From NCBI GenBank assembly GCA_021371965.1, contig JAJFVE010000091.1:1-64000 (forward strand): DNA of 64,000 bases, given 5' to 3'. Of this stretch, positions 17,122 through 23,498 are shown one piece after another. Below the pieces are notes generated by a model, which was given only the letters and a program-made list of their open reading frames with translations, did no database searches and was not told where the DNA came from. The DNA comes from Planctomycetaceae bacterium. GTDB lineage: Bacteria > Planctomycetota > Phycisphaerae > SM23-33. The translations under genes and the position numbers were made by a program. Numbering within the stretch: the stretch's first letter is position 1; each line of letters opens with the position of its first letter.

Positions 17122-18765
17122 TCAGTTGTCTTTGTTCTGGGATTCCTGCGAAGTCGTAAATGCCGAGAAGGCGGCCCGCTGCGAGTCCAGTTGCGCCAGC
17201 ATCGATTCCATGCGGGCGTACTTGGCTTTGAGCTGGGCTTCCTTGCGGGTCAGCCGGTCCTGCTGAAGGGCGATCTGCTTGTCCAGGTTGGTGATTCGCA
17301 TGTCGAAGCGGTTCTTATCGCCCGTGATCGTCCCGTCGGTGGGGTCGAGCATGTTATCGAGCAGGTTTTCCAGCGCCCCGCCCAGACCCTGCTGGATGTT
17401 CACGTCCGACGACTGCGTGCCGGCCCCGCCGCCGCCCCAGATGGCGCTCAATTCCAGACCGGCCTCGGGCGTGCCGCTGGCTCCGCTGAGCACGCTGCCG
17501 TTGATGGTCAGGTTCCGCCAGGCTGTCTCGCCGCTCTTGCGGATGACGGCCGAATCGACCACGCCGGTGTCGCTGAAGTGCACCTGGACCTGGTAGGCCC
17601 CTGCCGTCGTTGAGCCCGACGCACTGGTGAACTGGACGGCGGCGTTGCTCGAGTTGCCGCTGCTGACGGCCCCGAGCAGTTTGAGAACGGCTGAGTAGTC
17701 GGCCGCCACCGCATCGTCCAGCGTCGCCTGGTCGAGGCTCAGCACGCCGTAGCGGTCGAAGGTCAGGCCCAGTTGCGAGGCCACCGCAAACGTGTCGTCG
17801 CCGTCGGAGAAACCCGGAGCGGCGCTGGTCAGCACGGAGCGGACGTTGCGGACGATGTCGCGCACGCCGATGTCGCCCTGGAGGATGCCGACCACCTTGG
17901 TCTCGCTGTCGAAGCCGGCGTACTTGTTCAGCGTGGTGACCAGTCCGTTGTAGATCTCTTTGAGATTGCCCAGATTCTGCGAGAGTTGATCGGTCCTGCG
18001 CGACAGCGTCACGGTCATGTCGCCGGCCTTGACCAGGCTCAGCGTCACGCCGGGGATCACGTCGGAGATGGTATTGTTGTCGCGTTCGATCCACGTTTCG
18101 GCAGGGAAACCGTCAACCCGCAGCCGCGCACTCTGGGCAGCCTGGGTGCGGGTGAAGTCGGCGGCGTCGAATCCGGCGATGGTGGTGGTCTCGTCATTGA
18201 TGTTGATGGCGTGCGAGGCGCCGTTATCCTTGCCGGCCAGCACCAGATGATACGTGCCGCTGACATTGAGGATGCTGGCGGTGACGCCGGGGTTGGAGGA
18301 GTCGTTGTTGATGAGGTCTCGCAGGCCTTCCAAGGTGGTCTCGGCGGTGGTGATGCGGGTGCGAGTGACGCCGTCGTAGGCGTAGGAGAAGGCGCCGGCG
18401 CCGACGAGAGCGGTCGAACTGGCGGTCCCGACGGTCTGGGCGAGACGGTCAGCCGAGGCCATGCGGTCGATGGTGACCTGGAAGCTTCCGCCGGTGACGC
18501 CGGAGGTGGCCGATACGGTGGCGATCTTGGTATCGGAGGACGTGGCGGTGACGCCGGCGAGCGTGGAGATGTTTGAGAAGGAGGCCGCCAGCGTCCGGAA
18601 ATCTGTCAGTCGCGACTCGATGTCGGCCAGGGCTTTCTGCTGCGCCTGGATGGTGCTCTTTTCGGTGGTGAGGCGGGTGAGGGGTTTTTGGGCGGTGGCC
18701 ATGGCGGCACTGACGAGCGCGTCGGTGTCGATCGTCGAGAAAACGCCTGACATTCCCGTGGCCAT
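17122..18765 (-). CDS. fliD: Flagellar filament cap protein FliD (HAP2)
   Basis: The protein is 547 residues. The N-terminal coiled region (LTRLTTEKSTIQAQQKALAD) with TDALVSAAMATAQKPL matches FliD_N. The C-terminus (LDKQIALQQDRLTRKEAQLK and KYARMESMLAQLDSQRAAFS) matches FliD_C. FliD forms the pentameric or hexameric cap that folds flagellin into the growing filament. The central hypervariable part is rich in Ser and Thr. A sigma-28-like promoter lies 42 bases upstream, and the fliC terminator ends about 79 bases upstream. Confidence 0.95.
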   Translation of the reverse strand: MATGMSGVFSTIDTDALVSAAMATAQKPLTRLTTEKSTIQAQQKALADIESRLTDFRTLAASFSNISTLAGVTATSSDTKIATVSATSGVTGGSFQVTIDRMASADRLAQTVGTASSTALVGAGAFSYAYDGVTRTRITTAETTLEGLRDLINNDSSNPGVTASILNVSGTYHLVLAGKDNGASHAININDETTTIAGFDAADFTRTQAAQSARLRVDGFPAETWIERDNNTISDVIPGVTLSLVKAGDMTVTLSRRTDQLSQNLGNLKEIYNGLVTTLNKYAGFDSETKVVGILQGDIGVRDIVRNVRSVLTSAAPGFSDGDDTFAVASQLGLTFDRYGVLSLDQATLDDAVAADYSAVLKLLGAVSSGNSSNAAVQFTSASGSTTAGAYQVQVHFSDTGVVDSAVIRKSGETAWRNLTINGSVLSGASGTPEAGLELSAIWGGGGAGTQSSDVNIQQGLGGALENLLDNMLDPTDGTITGDKNRFDMRITNLDKQIALQQDRLTRKEAQLKAKYARMESMLAQLDSQRAAFSAFTTSQESQNKDN

Positions 18766-18806
18766 TTCGCCGGTCCTTGCTCAAGAGGGCTTCGGATACA
18801 CCCTCA

Positions 18807-18833
18807 TTATCGAAGGCCGGGGCGAACGCATAA
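18807..18833 (-). promoter_or_regulatory. Probable sigma-28 promoter for fliD-fliS
   Basis: On the minus strand the -10 element TTCGATAA (18807-18814) is identical to that of fliC and 6/8 to the GCCGATAA consensus. An 11-base spacer leads to TTATGCGT (18826-18833), which is a weak -35 (4/8). The spacing is exact for sigma-28. Confidence 0.55.
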
Positions 18834-18843
18834 GGGCATTTTC

Positions 18844-18883
18844 AATAAAAGGAGCCCGCAGGGTCATGTAGGCCCTGCGGGCT
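18844..18883 (-). terminator. Rho-independent terminator of fliC
   Basis: Read on the minus strand, an 11-bp GC-rich stem (arms 18873-18883 and 18853-18863, AGCCCGCAGGG) with a 9-base loop is followed by CCTTTTATT. It lies 87 bases after the fliC stop, between fliC and the fliD promoter. Confidence 0.85.
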
Positions 18884-18970
18884 TCCCTCGTCGTTAAGGC
18901 GGACCAGGGGTCGGAGATCATGGGCGCGGATTCAACTACACCGGCCCGCCGTACTCAGTCTTTACGCCGC

Positions 18971-20200
18971 TCAGCCCAGCAGCTTCAGGGCCATCTGCGG
19001 CATGGAGTTGGCCTGGGCCAACATCGAGATACCGGCCTGCGCCAGCACCTGGTTGCGGGTCATGGCGGCCATTTCCGTCGCCACGTCGACGTCGCTGATG
19101 CGGCTTTCGGCGACGGCCAGATTCTCGGCCTGAATGTCCATGATGCTCACGGCGGCCTCCAGGCGGTTCATATAGTAGCCCAGCTTCGCCCGGTAGGTGT
19201 CCTTGGTCTCGATCGCGTCGGTGATCGTGTCCAAGGCGCCGGCGGCGCCGGCGGTGGTCGTCAGGTCGTTGGCGCCGGCGGCGGCGGCGGCCTGCGTCTC
19301 GTTGAAGTCGCCGATCAGGTCGAATCCGGCGATGGTCGTGGCGTCCTGCGTGAAGGCGAAGGTCTTGCCCGCGCCGGCCTCGAAGCCACGGAACTCCAGG
19401 CGGTAGGCGCCGTAATCGCTGTCGTAGGCAGCGAAGGCCACCGGGCTGGTGTAATCGGCGTCGCCAGCTGCAGCGGCGTTGATTTCCTGAACCAACTGGT
19501 TGAGGCTGATGCCGCTGGCGTCGTATGCCGTCAGGTCGACAGTGATGTCGCCCTTGGTGGCGTAGTTGAACTTGATGTTGATGTCGCCAGCCGCGGTCAG
19601 GTCGGCGGCGGCAATGTATTCATCGGCGGCCGAGGCCACGTACTTCGTGCCGTGCTGGATGGTCTGGGCGGTGGCCGAAGAGCTCAGGATGCTGTTGCCC
19701 TTGGCGATGGCGGTGGCCTGCACGTTGGTGGTCGAGAAGGTCAGCGAGGCCGACCCGAGATGGAAGCTCGTCGAGGCGGTCGTGCCGTCGAGGAGGCTGA
19801 CGCCGTTAAACGTCGTGGACGTCGCGATGCGGGTGATTTCCTGGGCGAGCTGATTGTATTCCTCGTTCATGATCGTGCGTTGCTCGACGCTGTACGATCC
19901 GGTCGCCGCCTGCTCGGCCAGTTCCTTCATGCGGACGAGGATGTCGTCCATGACGCCCATGGCGCCTTCAGCGGTCTGCAGCATGGAGACCGCGTCCTGG
20001 GCGTTGCGGGACGCCTGACGGATCTGGGCGATATCGGCACGCACCAGTTCGCGAACGGCCAGACCGGCGGCGTCGTCTTTGGCACCGTTGATTCTCAGAC
20101 CCGAAGAGAGTCTTTCCACCGACTTGGACAGCGAGTTGTAGCTCGTGCCCAGGTGCCGCGCGGCATTGTCCGCCATCATGTTGTTCTTGATTGCCAGCAT
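18971..20200 (-). CDS. fliC: Flagellin
   Basis: The protein is 409 residues. The N-terminal D0/D1 region (NSLSKSVERLSSGLRINGAK, DDAAGLAVRE) and the C-terminal D1/D0 region (NRLEAAVSIMDIQAENLAVA, ISMLAQANSMPQMALKLLG) are well conserved, with a variable centre from about residue 145 to 310. It is the only flagellin gene in the window. A strong terminator follows and a sigma-28-like promoter precedes. The transcript has a 5' leader of about 135 bases that begins with a hairpin. A good Shine-Dalgarno (AAGGAGA) lies before the ATG. Confidence 0.97.
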   Translation of the reverse strand: MLAIKNNMMADNAARHLGTSYNSLSKSVERLSSGLRINGAKDDAAGLAVRELVRADIAQIRQASRNAQDAVSMLQTAEGAMGVMDDILVRMKELAEQAATGSYSVEQRTIMNEEYNQLAQEITRIATSTTFNGVSLLDGTTASTSFHLGSASLTFSTTNVQATAIAKGNSILSSSATAQTIQHGTKYVASAADEYIAAADLTAAGDINIKFNYATKGDITVDLTAYDASGISLNQLVQEINAAAAGDADYTSPVAFAAYDSDYGAYRLEFRGFEAGAGKTFAFTQDATTIAGFDLIGDFNETQAAAAAGANDLTTTAGAAGALDTITDAIETKDTYRAKLGYYMNRLEAAVSIMDIQAENLAVAESRISDVDVATEMAAMTRNQVLAQAGISMLAQANSMPQMALKLLG

Positions 20201-20296
20201 TCAGTATCTCCTTCGCGTAGTTTCCTGGCCGCGGACCCACACGGTCCTGAAGCCCATGGTTTCTTGTTGCGCCCTCCAGCCACAGCGCGACACACA

Positions 20297-20332
20297 ACCG
20301 CCGGCCAGACTTCTGGACGATACGCCGGCGGT
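20297..20332 (-). promoter_or_regulatory. Stem-loop at the 5' end of the fliC leader
   Basis: The arms 20297-20305 (ACCGCCGGC) and 20324-20332 are perfect reverse complements, with a small inner stem (CCAGA/TCTGG). The predicted transcription start is near 20336, so the mRNA would begin almost directly with this hairpin. Confidence 0.55.
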
Positions 20333-20342
20333 ACATGCTGAC

Positions 20343-20369
20343 TTATCGAAGCGGCTTGTGAGAACTTAA
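20343..20369 (-). promoter_or_regulatory. Sigma-28 (FliA) promoter of fliC
   Basis: On the minus strand TTAAGTTC (20362-20369, 6/8 to TAAAGTTT) is followed by exactly 11 bases and TTCGATAA (20343-20350, 6/8 to GCCGATAA). It precedes the flagellin gene, and fliA is encoded 2.1 kb upstream on the same strand. Confidence 0.75.
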
Positions 20370-20491
20370 GGGGCTTTCTTGAAAATTCCGATTACGTGCA
20401 GAAATTTGCAGATAGGCCTGGGCGAAATGGAAATCTTCCGCTGGGGCGTTTGAGGTCATGCTGCAGATTCGGAAATGGCGAAGGGTGCGGC

Positions 20492-20773
20492 CTAGATGCC
20501 GAATTGGGCCAGAGATTCCGCCACGCGGACGATGGCTTGCGGGCTGTCAAGCTTTCCAGAGGCCAGCAGTTGCTTGATCCTGGCGATCTTCTGAGGATCT
20601 TCAACCTCTGGCAGGGATGCCTTGGAAATATATTCCATGGGTACAGACTCAGCCGGCGCGGCAGAGGCCAGCTCGCGCATCGCGGCGGCGGGGGCACGAG
20701 AGGCCCCTTGCTCCGTCGCCTTGGTCGGCGGCAGGAGGCCGCCATCCATCGGGGATGTTCCGTCAATCCGCAT
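20492..20773 (-). CDS. flgM: Probable anti-sigma-28 factor FlgM
   Basis: The start at ATG 20773 (MRIDGTSP) is preferred over ATG 20788 because GGAG lies six bases before it and FlgM proteins usually begin M-K/R-I. This gives 93 residues. The N-terminal half is disordered and rich in Ala and Pro. The C-terminal EDPQKIARIKQLLASGKLDS followed by PQAIVRVAESLAQFGI fits the FlgM sigma-binding helices, though it is divergent. FlgM holds FliA until the hook is complete and is then exported. A sigma-28-like promoter lies directly upstream, as expected for autoregulated flgM, and fliC follows. Overall similarity is modest. Confidence 0.65.
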   Translation of the reverse strand: MRIDGTSPMDGGLLPPTKATEQGASRAPAAAMRELASAAPAESVPMEYISKASLPEVEDPQKIARIKQLLASGKLDSPQAIVRVAESLAQFGI

Positions 20774-20803
20774 GGCCACTCCATTCACTGCTTGCTAAGC
20801 TCA

Positions 20804-20830
20804 TTTTCGCCTGTTCCGGCGATTACTTTA
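20804..20830 (-). promoter_or_regulatory. Probable sigma-28 promoter of flgM
   Basis: On the minus strand TAAAGTAA (20823-20830, 6/8) is separated by 11 bases from GGCGAAAA (20804-20811, 6/8). The predicted start, about 20797, lies some 24 bases before the preferred flgM ATG. Confidence 0.6.
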
Positions 20831-20858
20831 AGCTTAATGACCGGTTTCCGGCATTTTT

Positions 20859-21500
20859 TTATCGGCCGCCGCGGTTGGGCAGGGTCGAGGCCACGTCGTC
20901 GGCTACGAACTCGCCAAAGGCCGACGGGCTGACGAGCATCACGCGCCAGTCGAGGGGTTCGACGGCGTCGGCCTTGCGGTTTTTGTAGTAGCGTTCCATA
21001 CGTTTGGCGGTCGATTCGTCCTGTCCGTCCCAGATGTTGTCGATGCCCCAGACCAGCAGTCCGCCGCGCAGATCGATCAGCCGCAGCTTGAGCCCCATCT
21101 GCATGTGCGGGTACGGGCGGCAGTTGGCCAGGGTTCCCATCACTATCGCGTCGCATTGCAGGATCTGCCGCAACTGCTGCATCTGCTCGAGGGGAATGGG
21201 CTTGCGCCAGTCCAGGCCCATCGCCGCCACTGACGGGTCGTCGGCCGCCACGACAACCAGTTGGAACAGGCGGCGTCCCAGCAGCGCTTTGGCCAGCGAG
21301 TCGGTCATCTGCCGCGCCTGGGCGGGCGGCGACTCGCCGCTGTCGAGCGTTACCATCGCCACGCGGTGAACGCTGTACAGCGACGCCGGCGAACGCAGAT
21401 AGCACGGCGTGGAGGAGGTCTGGATCGGCTTGGGGTTGCAGCCCGGCGCCGCCACAGCAACCACGGCCGCGGCGTAGAGGATCGCGGCAAGGCGGTTCAT
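20859..21500 (-). CDS. Lipoprotein, FlgO/LpoB/CsgG-like
   Basis: The protein is 213 residues. It has a lipoprotein signal peptide ending VAAPGC, so it would be acylated at Cys21 and sit in the outer or inner membrane facing the periplasm. After that, VHRVAMVTLDSG, LFQLVVVAADD, QILQCDAIVMGTLANC and GLKLRLIDLRGGLLVWGID resemble the repeated strand-helix plan of LpoB, CsgG and FlgO proteins. The assignment to that fold is by pattern only. Position between fliA and flgM suggests a flagellar or ring-associated role, as for Vibrio FlgO. The start overlaps the stop of the next lipoprotein by four bases. Confidence 0.6.
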   Translation of the reverse strand: MNRLAAILYAAAVVAVAAPGCNPKPIQTSSTPCYLRSPASLYSVHRVAMVTLDSGESPPAQARQMTDSLAKALLGRRLFQLVVVAADDPSVAAMGLDWRKPIPLEQMQQLRQILQCDAIVMGTLANCRPYPHMQMGLKLRLIDLRGGLLVWGIDNIWDGQDESTAKRMERYYKNRKADAVEPLDWRVMLVSPSAFGEFVADDVASTLPNRGGR

Positions 21501-22048
21501 GGGCGCGCCCCCGCGGTGGTTTCGCTGCGCGGGGCCGATTGCGTGGCGGGCGCCTCGCCGCCCAGAAGGCGGATCACCTTGACCATCGCATCCATCTGCG
21601 CCTTCTGGGCCTCACGCATTTCCTGACGATACCCCAGGACGCTCTCCTGCCACTTGGCGAGGCGCGCTTCGAGGTCCTTCATCATGGCGTTAGCCTCGGC
21701 CAACTCGCGCTGGGCGGTTGTGAGCTGCCCCTTGGCAGTGTCCAGTTGCGTCGTCACGACGCGGTTGCGGTCGGAGAGGGTGCGGTTCTCCTGCTCGAGC
21801 GTGGCCACGCGCATCTGGGCCTCGGCGTATTTCTTGGCCCAGGCCAGGGCGGTATCGACAGCCGATTCGCCTCCGGCCCCCGATTCGGCGCGGGCAGCCT
21901 TGGCCATGTAGTCCGACTGGGCCTCGCCGGTGGGCGTCGCCGCCGGCGCCTCCTGACGCTGCGTCTGCATCTGCGGAAAGTTCATGCTGCCGCAGCCCCA
22001 TGCCGCCGCAGCGCCAACCAGGATCAGGAACGTCGTTATGTGTCTCAT
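21497..22048 (-). CDS. Coiled-coil lipoprotein of unknown function
   Basis: The protein is 183 residues with a short signal peptide and lipobox ending AAAWGC (Cys19). A disordered Gln/Ala/Thr stretch follows, then a long predicted coiled coil (about residues 75-155, QMRVATLEQENRTLSDRNRV and TAQRELAEANAMMKDLEARL). A GGAG ribosome site precedes ATG 22048. It overlaps the FlgO-like lipoprotein gene by four bases, so the two are likely made together and may form one envelope complex. I do not recognise the family. Confidence 0.6.
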   Translation of the reverse strand: MRHITTFLILVGAAAAWGCGSMNFPQMQTQRQEAPAATPTGEAQSDYMAKAARAESGAGGESAVDTALAWAKKYAEAQMRVATLEQENRTLSDRNRVVTTQLDTAKGQLTTAQRELAEANAMMKDLEARLAKWQESVLGYRQEMREAQKAQMDAMVKVIRLLGGEAPATQSAPRSETTAGARP

Positions 22049-22067
22049 GATCGATTCTCCGTGAGAG

Positions 22068-22289
22068 CTATTTCGTGGCCGAGGGATTGGTCAGACAATG
22101 AAGGATGATCTTGTGTCCGCACTGGCAGAGCACTTCGACGACGGCCAGTCGCTCGCCGTGCTCGATGATTCGGGCCTGGACGGCGTGGGCGGCTGCGGCG
22201 CCGGCGGCCGGCGGCACGCTGTCGGGCACGGGGCAGGGCTGGGCCTGGCGGAAGGTATCGCGTTTGAGCACTCGGGCAACCTGTGACAT
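22068..22289 (-). CDS. Small protein with C-terminal CxC...C motif
   Basis: The protein is 73 residues. AGGAG lies eight bases before ATG 22289, which supports translation. The C-terminal half is ordered (ARIIEHGERLAVVEVLCQCG, then HKIILHC) and could bind a metal through Cys-X-Cys and Cys. It resembles no family I can name. It sits in the fliA operon. Confidence 0.5.
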   Translation of the reverse strand: MSQVARVLKRDTFRQAQPCPVPDSVPPAAGAAAAHAVQARIIEHGERLAVVEVLCQCGHKIILHCLTNPSATK

Positions 22290-22298
22290 CGTAATCTC

Positions 22299-22502
22299 CT
22301 AGGCCAATACGTCGACCTGGTGTTCGTGTTCGTCTCCGCCCGTCGTCGGCGGCGCCTCGTGCGGGGGCTCGTCGTCGGAGTCCTGGGGGTCTTTCTTTTT
22401 GCTTCGCTGCACGAACCGCCTCCCCTGCTGCGCCATGCGCGGATCGATCGACGAGGACTGCCCCGCGTGAGGGCCCGTGGGATGAACCGACTCGCTGGTC
22501 AT
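22299..22502 (-). CDS. Small hydrophilic protein overlapping the fliA stop
   Basis: The protein is 67 residues, highly charged and probably disordered (RSKKKDPQDSDDEPPHEAPP). ATG 22502 overlaps the fliA stop (ATGA), and AGGAG lies seven bases before it, which supports real coupled translation. No domain is recognised. Confidence 0.5.
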   Translation of the reverse strand: MTSESVHPTGPHAGQSSSIDPRMAQQGRRFVQRSKKKDPQDSDDEPPHEAPPTTGGDEHEHQVDVLA

Positions 22503-23278
22503 GATCGGCTCCTGAGTTTCATCGAGAGTTTGAAGATCGCGCTGGCGTGCAGTTGGCTCACGCGCGACTCGGTCACGTTGAGCACCAGGGCGATTTCCTT
22601 CATCGTCAGTTCCTGGTCGTAATACAGCACCAGGATGTGCCGGTCCCGCTGCGACAACTGCTTGACCGACTCCGCCAGACGCTCGACCATCTCGCGATGC
22701 GCCGCCTGCGACTGCGGCGAGGGCGAGTCATCGGCCGGCGCCAGCGGCGCCAGCAGCGGCTGCTCGTCCGTCAGCCCGTGCAGCGAGAGGAAGTGCTGCT
22801 GCCGCGCCTCGGTCAGCGTGCGATAGAGCTGCTCGGCCGGAATGCCCATCGCCGCAGCCAGCTCTTCGTCGTCGGGCGGACGGCCGCGCTGGCCGGTGAG
22901 GCGGTTGTACGCCTCCTCGACAGCCCGCAACTGCTGGGCCACCGGCGAGGGCACGAAGGAGTTGCGCCGCATTTCGTCGACGATGGCCCCGCGAATGAGG
23001 ATGTACGCGTAGGTGCGGAACTCGACGTGCTTGTCCGGATTGAACGTGCGGGCGGCCTTGACCAGCCCGAGCGTTCCGGCCGAGATCAGGTCGTCGCGGT
23101 CCAGCGCCTTGCGGGCGTACGTGGCGAACTTGCGGACGATATGCTGCACCAGCGGCAGGTTCTCGAGGATGAGCTTTTCCTCCTGCGACTGCCGCACGTG
23201 CGCGCGGTAGGCCTGGGCGGCTTTCTCCTGCACGCCCCGCACCGGGGCTGGGTCGAGTTGTTCACGTTCGGTCTGCAC
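22499..23278 (-). CDS. fliA: RNA polymerase sigma-28 factor FliA
   Basis: The protein is 259 residues with the sigma-70 family regions in order. Region 2 has LILENLPLVQHIVRKFATYA, DRDDLISAGTLGLVKAARTF and FRTYAYILIRGAIVDEMRRN. Region 3 is around the RAVEEAYNRLTGQRGRPP stretch. Region 4 is SQRDRHILVLYYDQELTMKE followed by IALVLNVTESRVSQLH. FliA directs late flagellar transcription, and matching promoters lie before flgM, fliC and fliD downstream. A small membrane-protein gene overlaps its first 17 bases. flhF and flhG, which usually sit between flhA and fliA, are missing. Confidence 0.95.
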   Translation of the reverse strand: MQTEREQLDPAPVRGVQEKAAQAYRAHVRQSQEEKLILENLPLVQHIVRKFATYARKALDRDDLISAGTLGLVKAARTFNPDKHVEFRTYAYILIRGAIVDEMRRNSFVPSPVAQQLRAVEEAYNRLTGQRGRPPDDEELAAAMGIPAEQLYRTLTEARQQHFLSLHGLTDEQPLLAPLAPADDSPSPQSQAAHREMVERLAESVKQLSQRDRHILVLYYDQELTMKEIALVLNVTESRVSQLHASAIFKLSMKLRSRS

Positions 23279-23495
23279 TGCTGCTCCCGGCCGCGCCGCT
23301 TTCGGGGCGTCGCGTGGCCGCTTCGGCCAGCATCCGCACCGCCAGGTTCCCCACCAGGCGCATCAACACGTAGATCATCGCCCCGCCACCCAGGCAGCGG
23401 ACCGAGCACGTCCACATCGGCACCCCGGCCGCCCAGCCCACGCCGGCCAGCACGAAGACCATCATCGCAGCCGCTGCCAGCGCCAGTTGCCGCAT
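23262..23495 (-). CDS. Small membrane protein between flhA and fliA
   Basis: The protein is 77 residues with two hydrophobic segments (about residues 4-23 and 32-52) and a hydrophilic tail. It starts three bases after the flhA stop and ends 17 bases inside fliA, so it is almost certainly in the operon. It occupies the place where flhF/flhG are found in many species but has no similarity to them. Function is unknown. Confidence 0.55.
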   Translation of the reverse strand: MRQLALAAAAMMVFVLAGVGWAAGVPMWTCSVRCLGGGAMIYVLMRLVGNLAVRMLAEAATRRPESGAAGSSSADRT

Positions 23496-23498
23496 CGG

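Noticed and set aside
20859..20866. A perfect GCCGATAA sigma-28 -10 word on the minus strand
   Set aside because: It is the end of the lipoprotein gene including its stop codon, and no -35 element lies 11 bases upstream.
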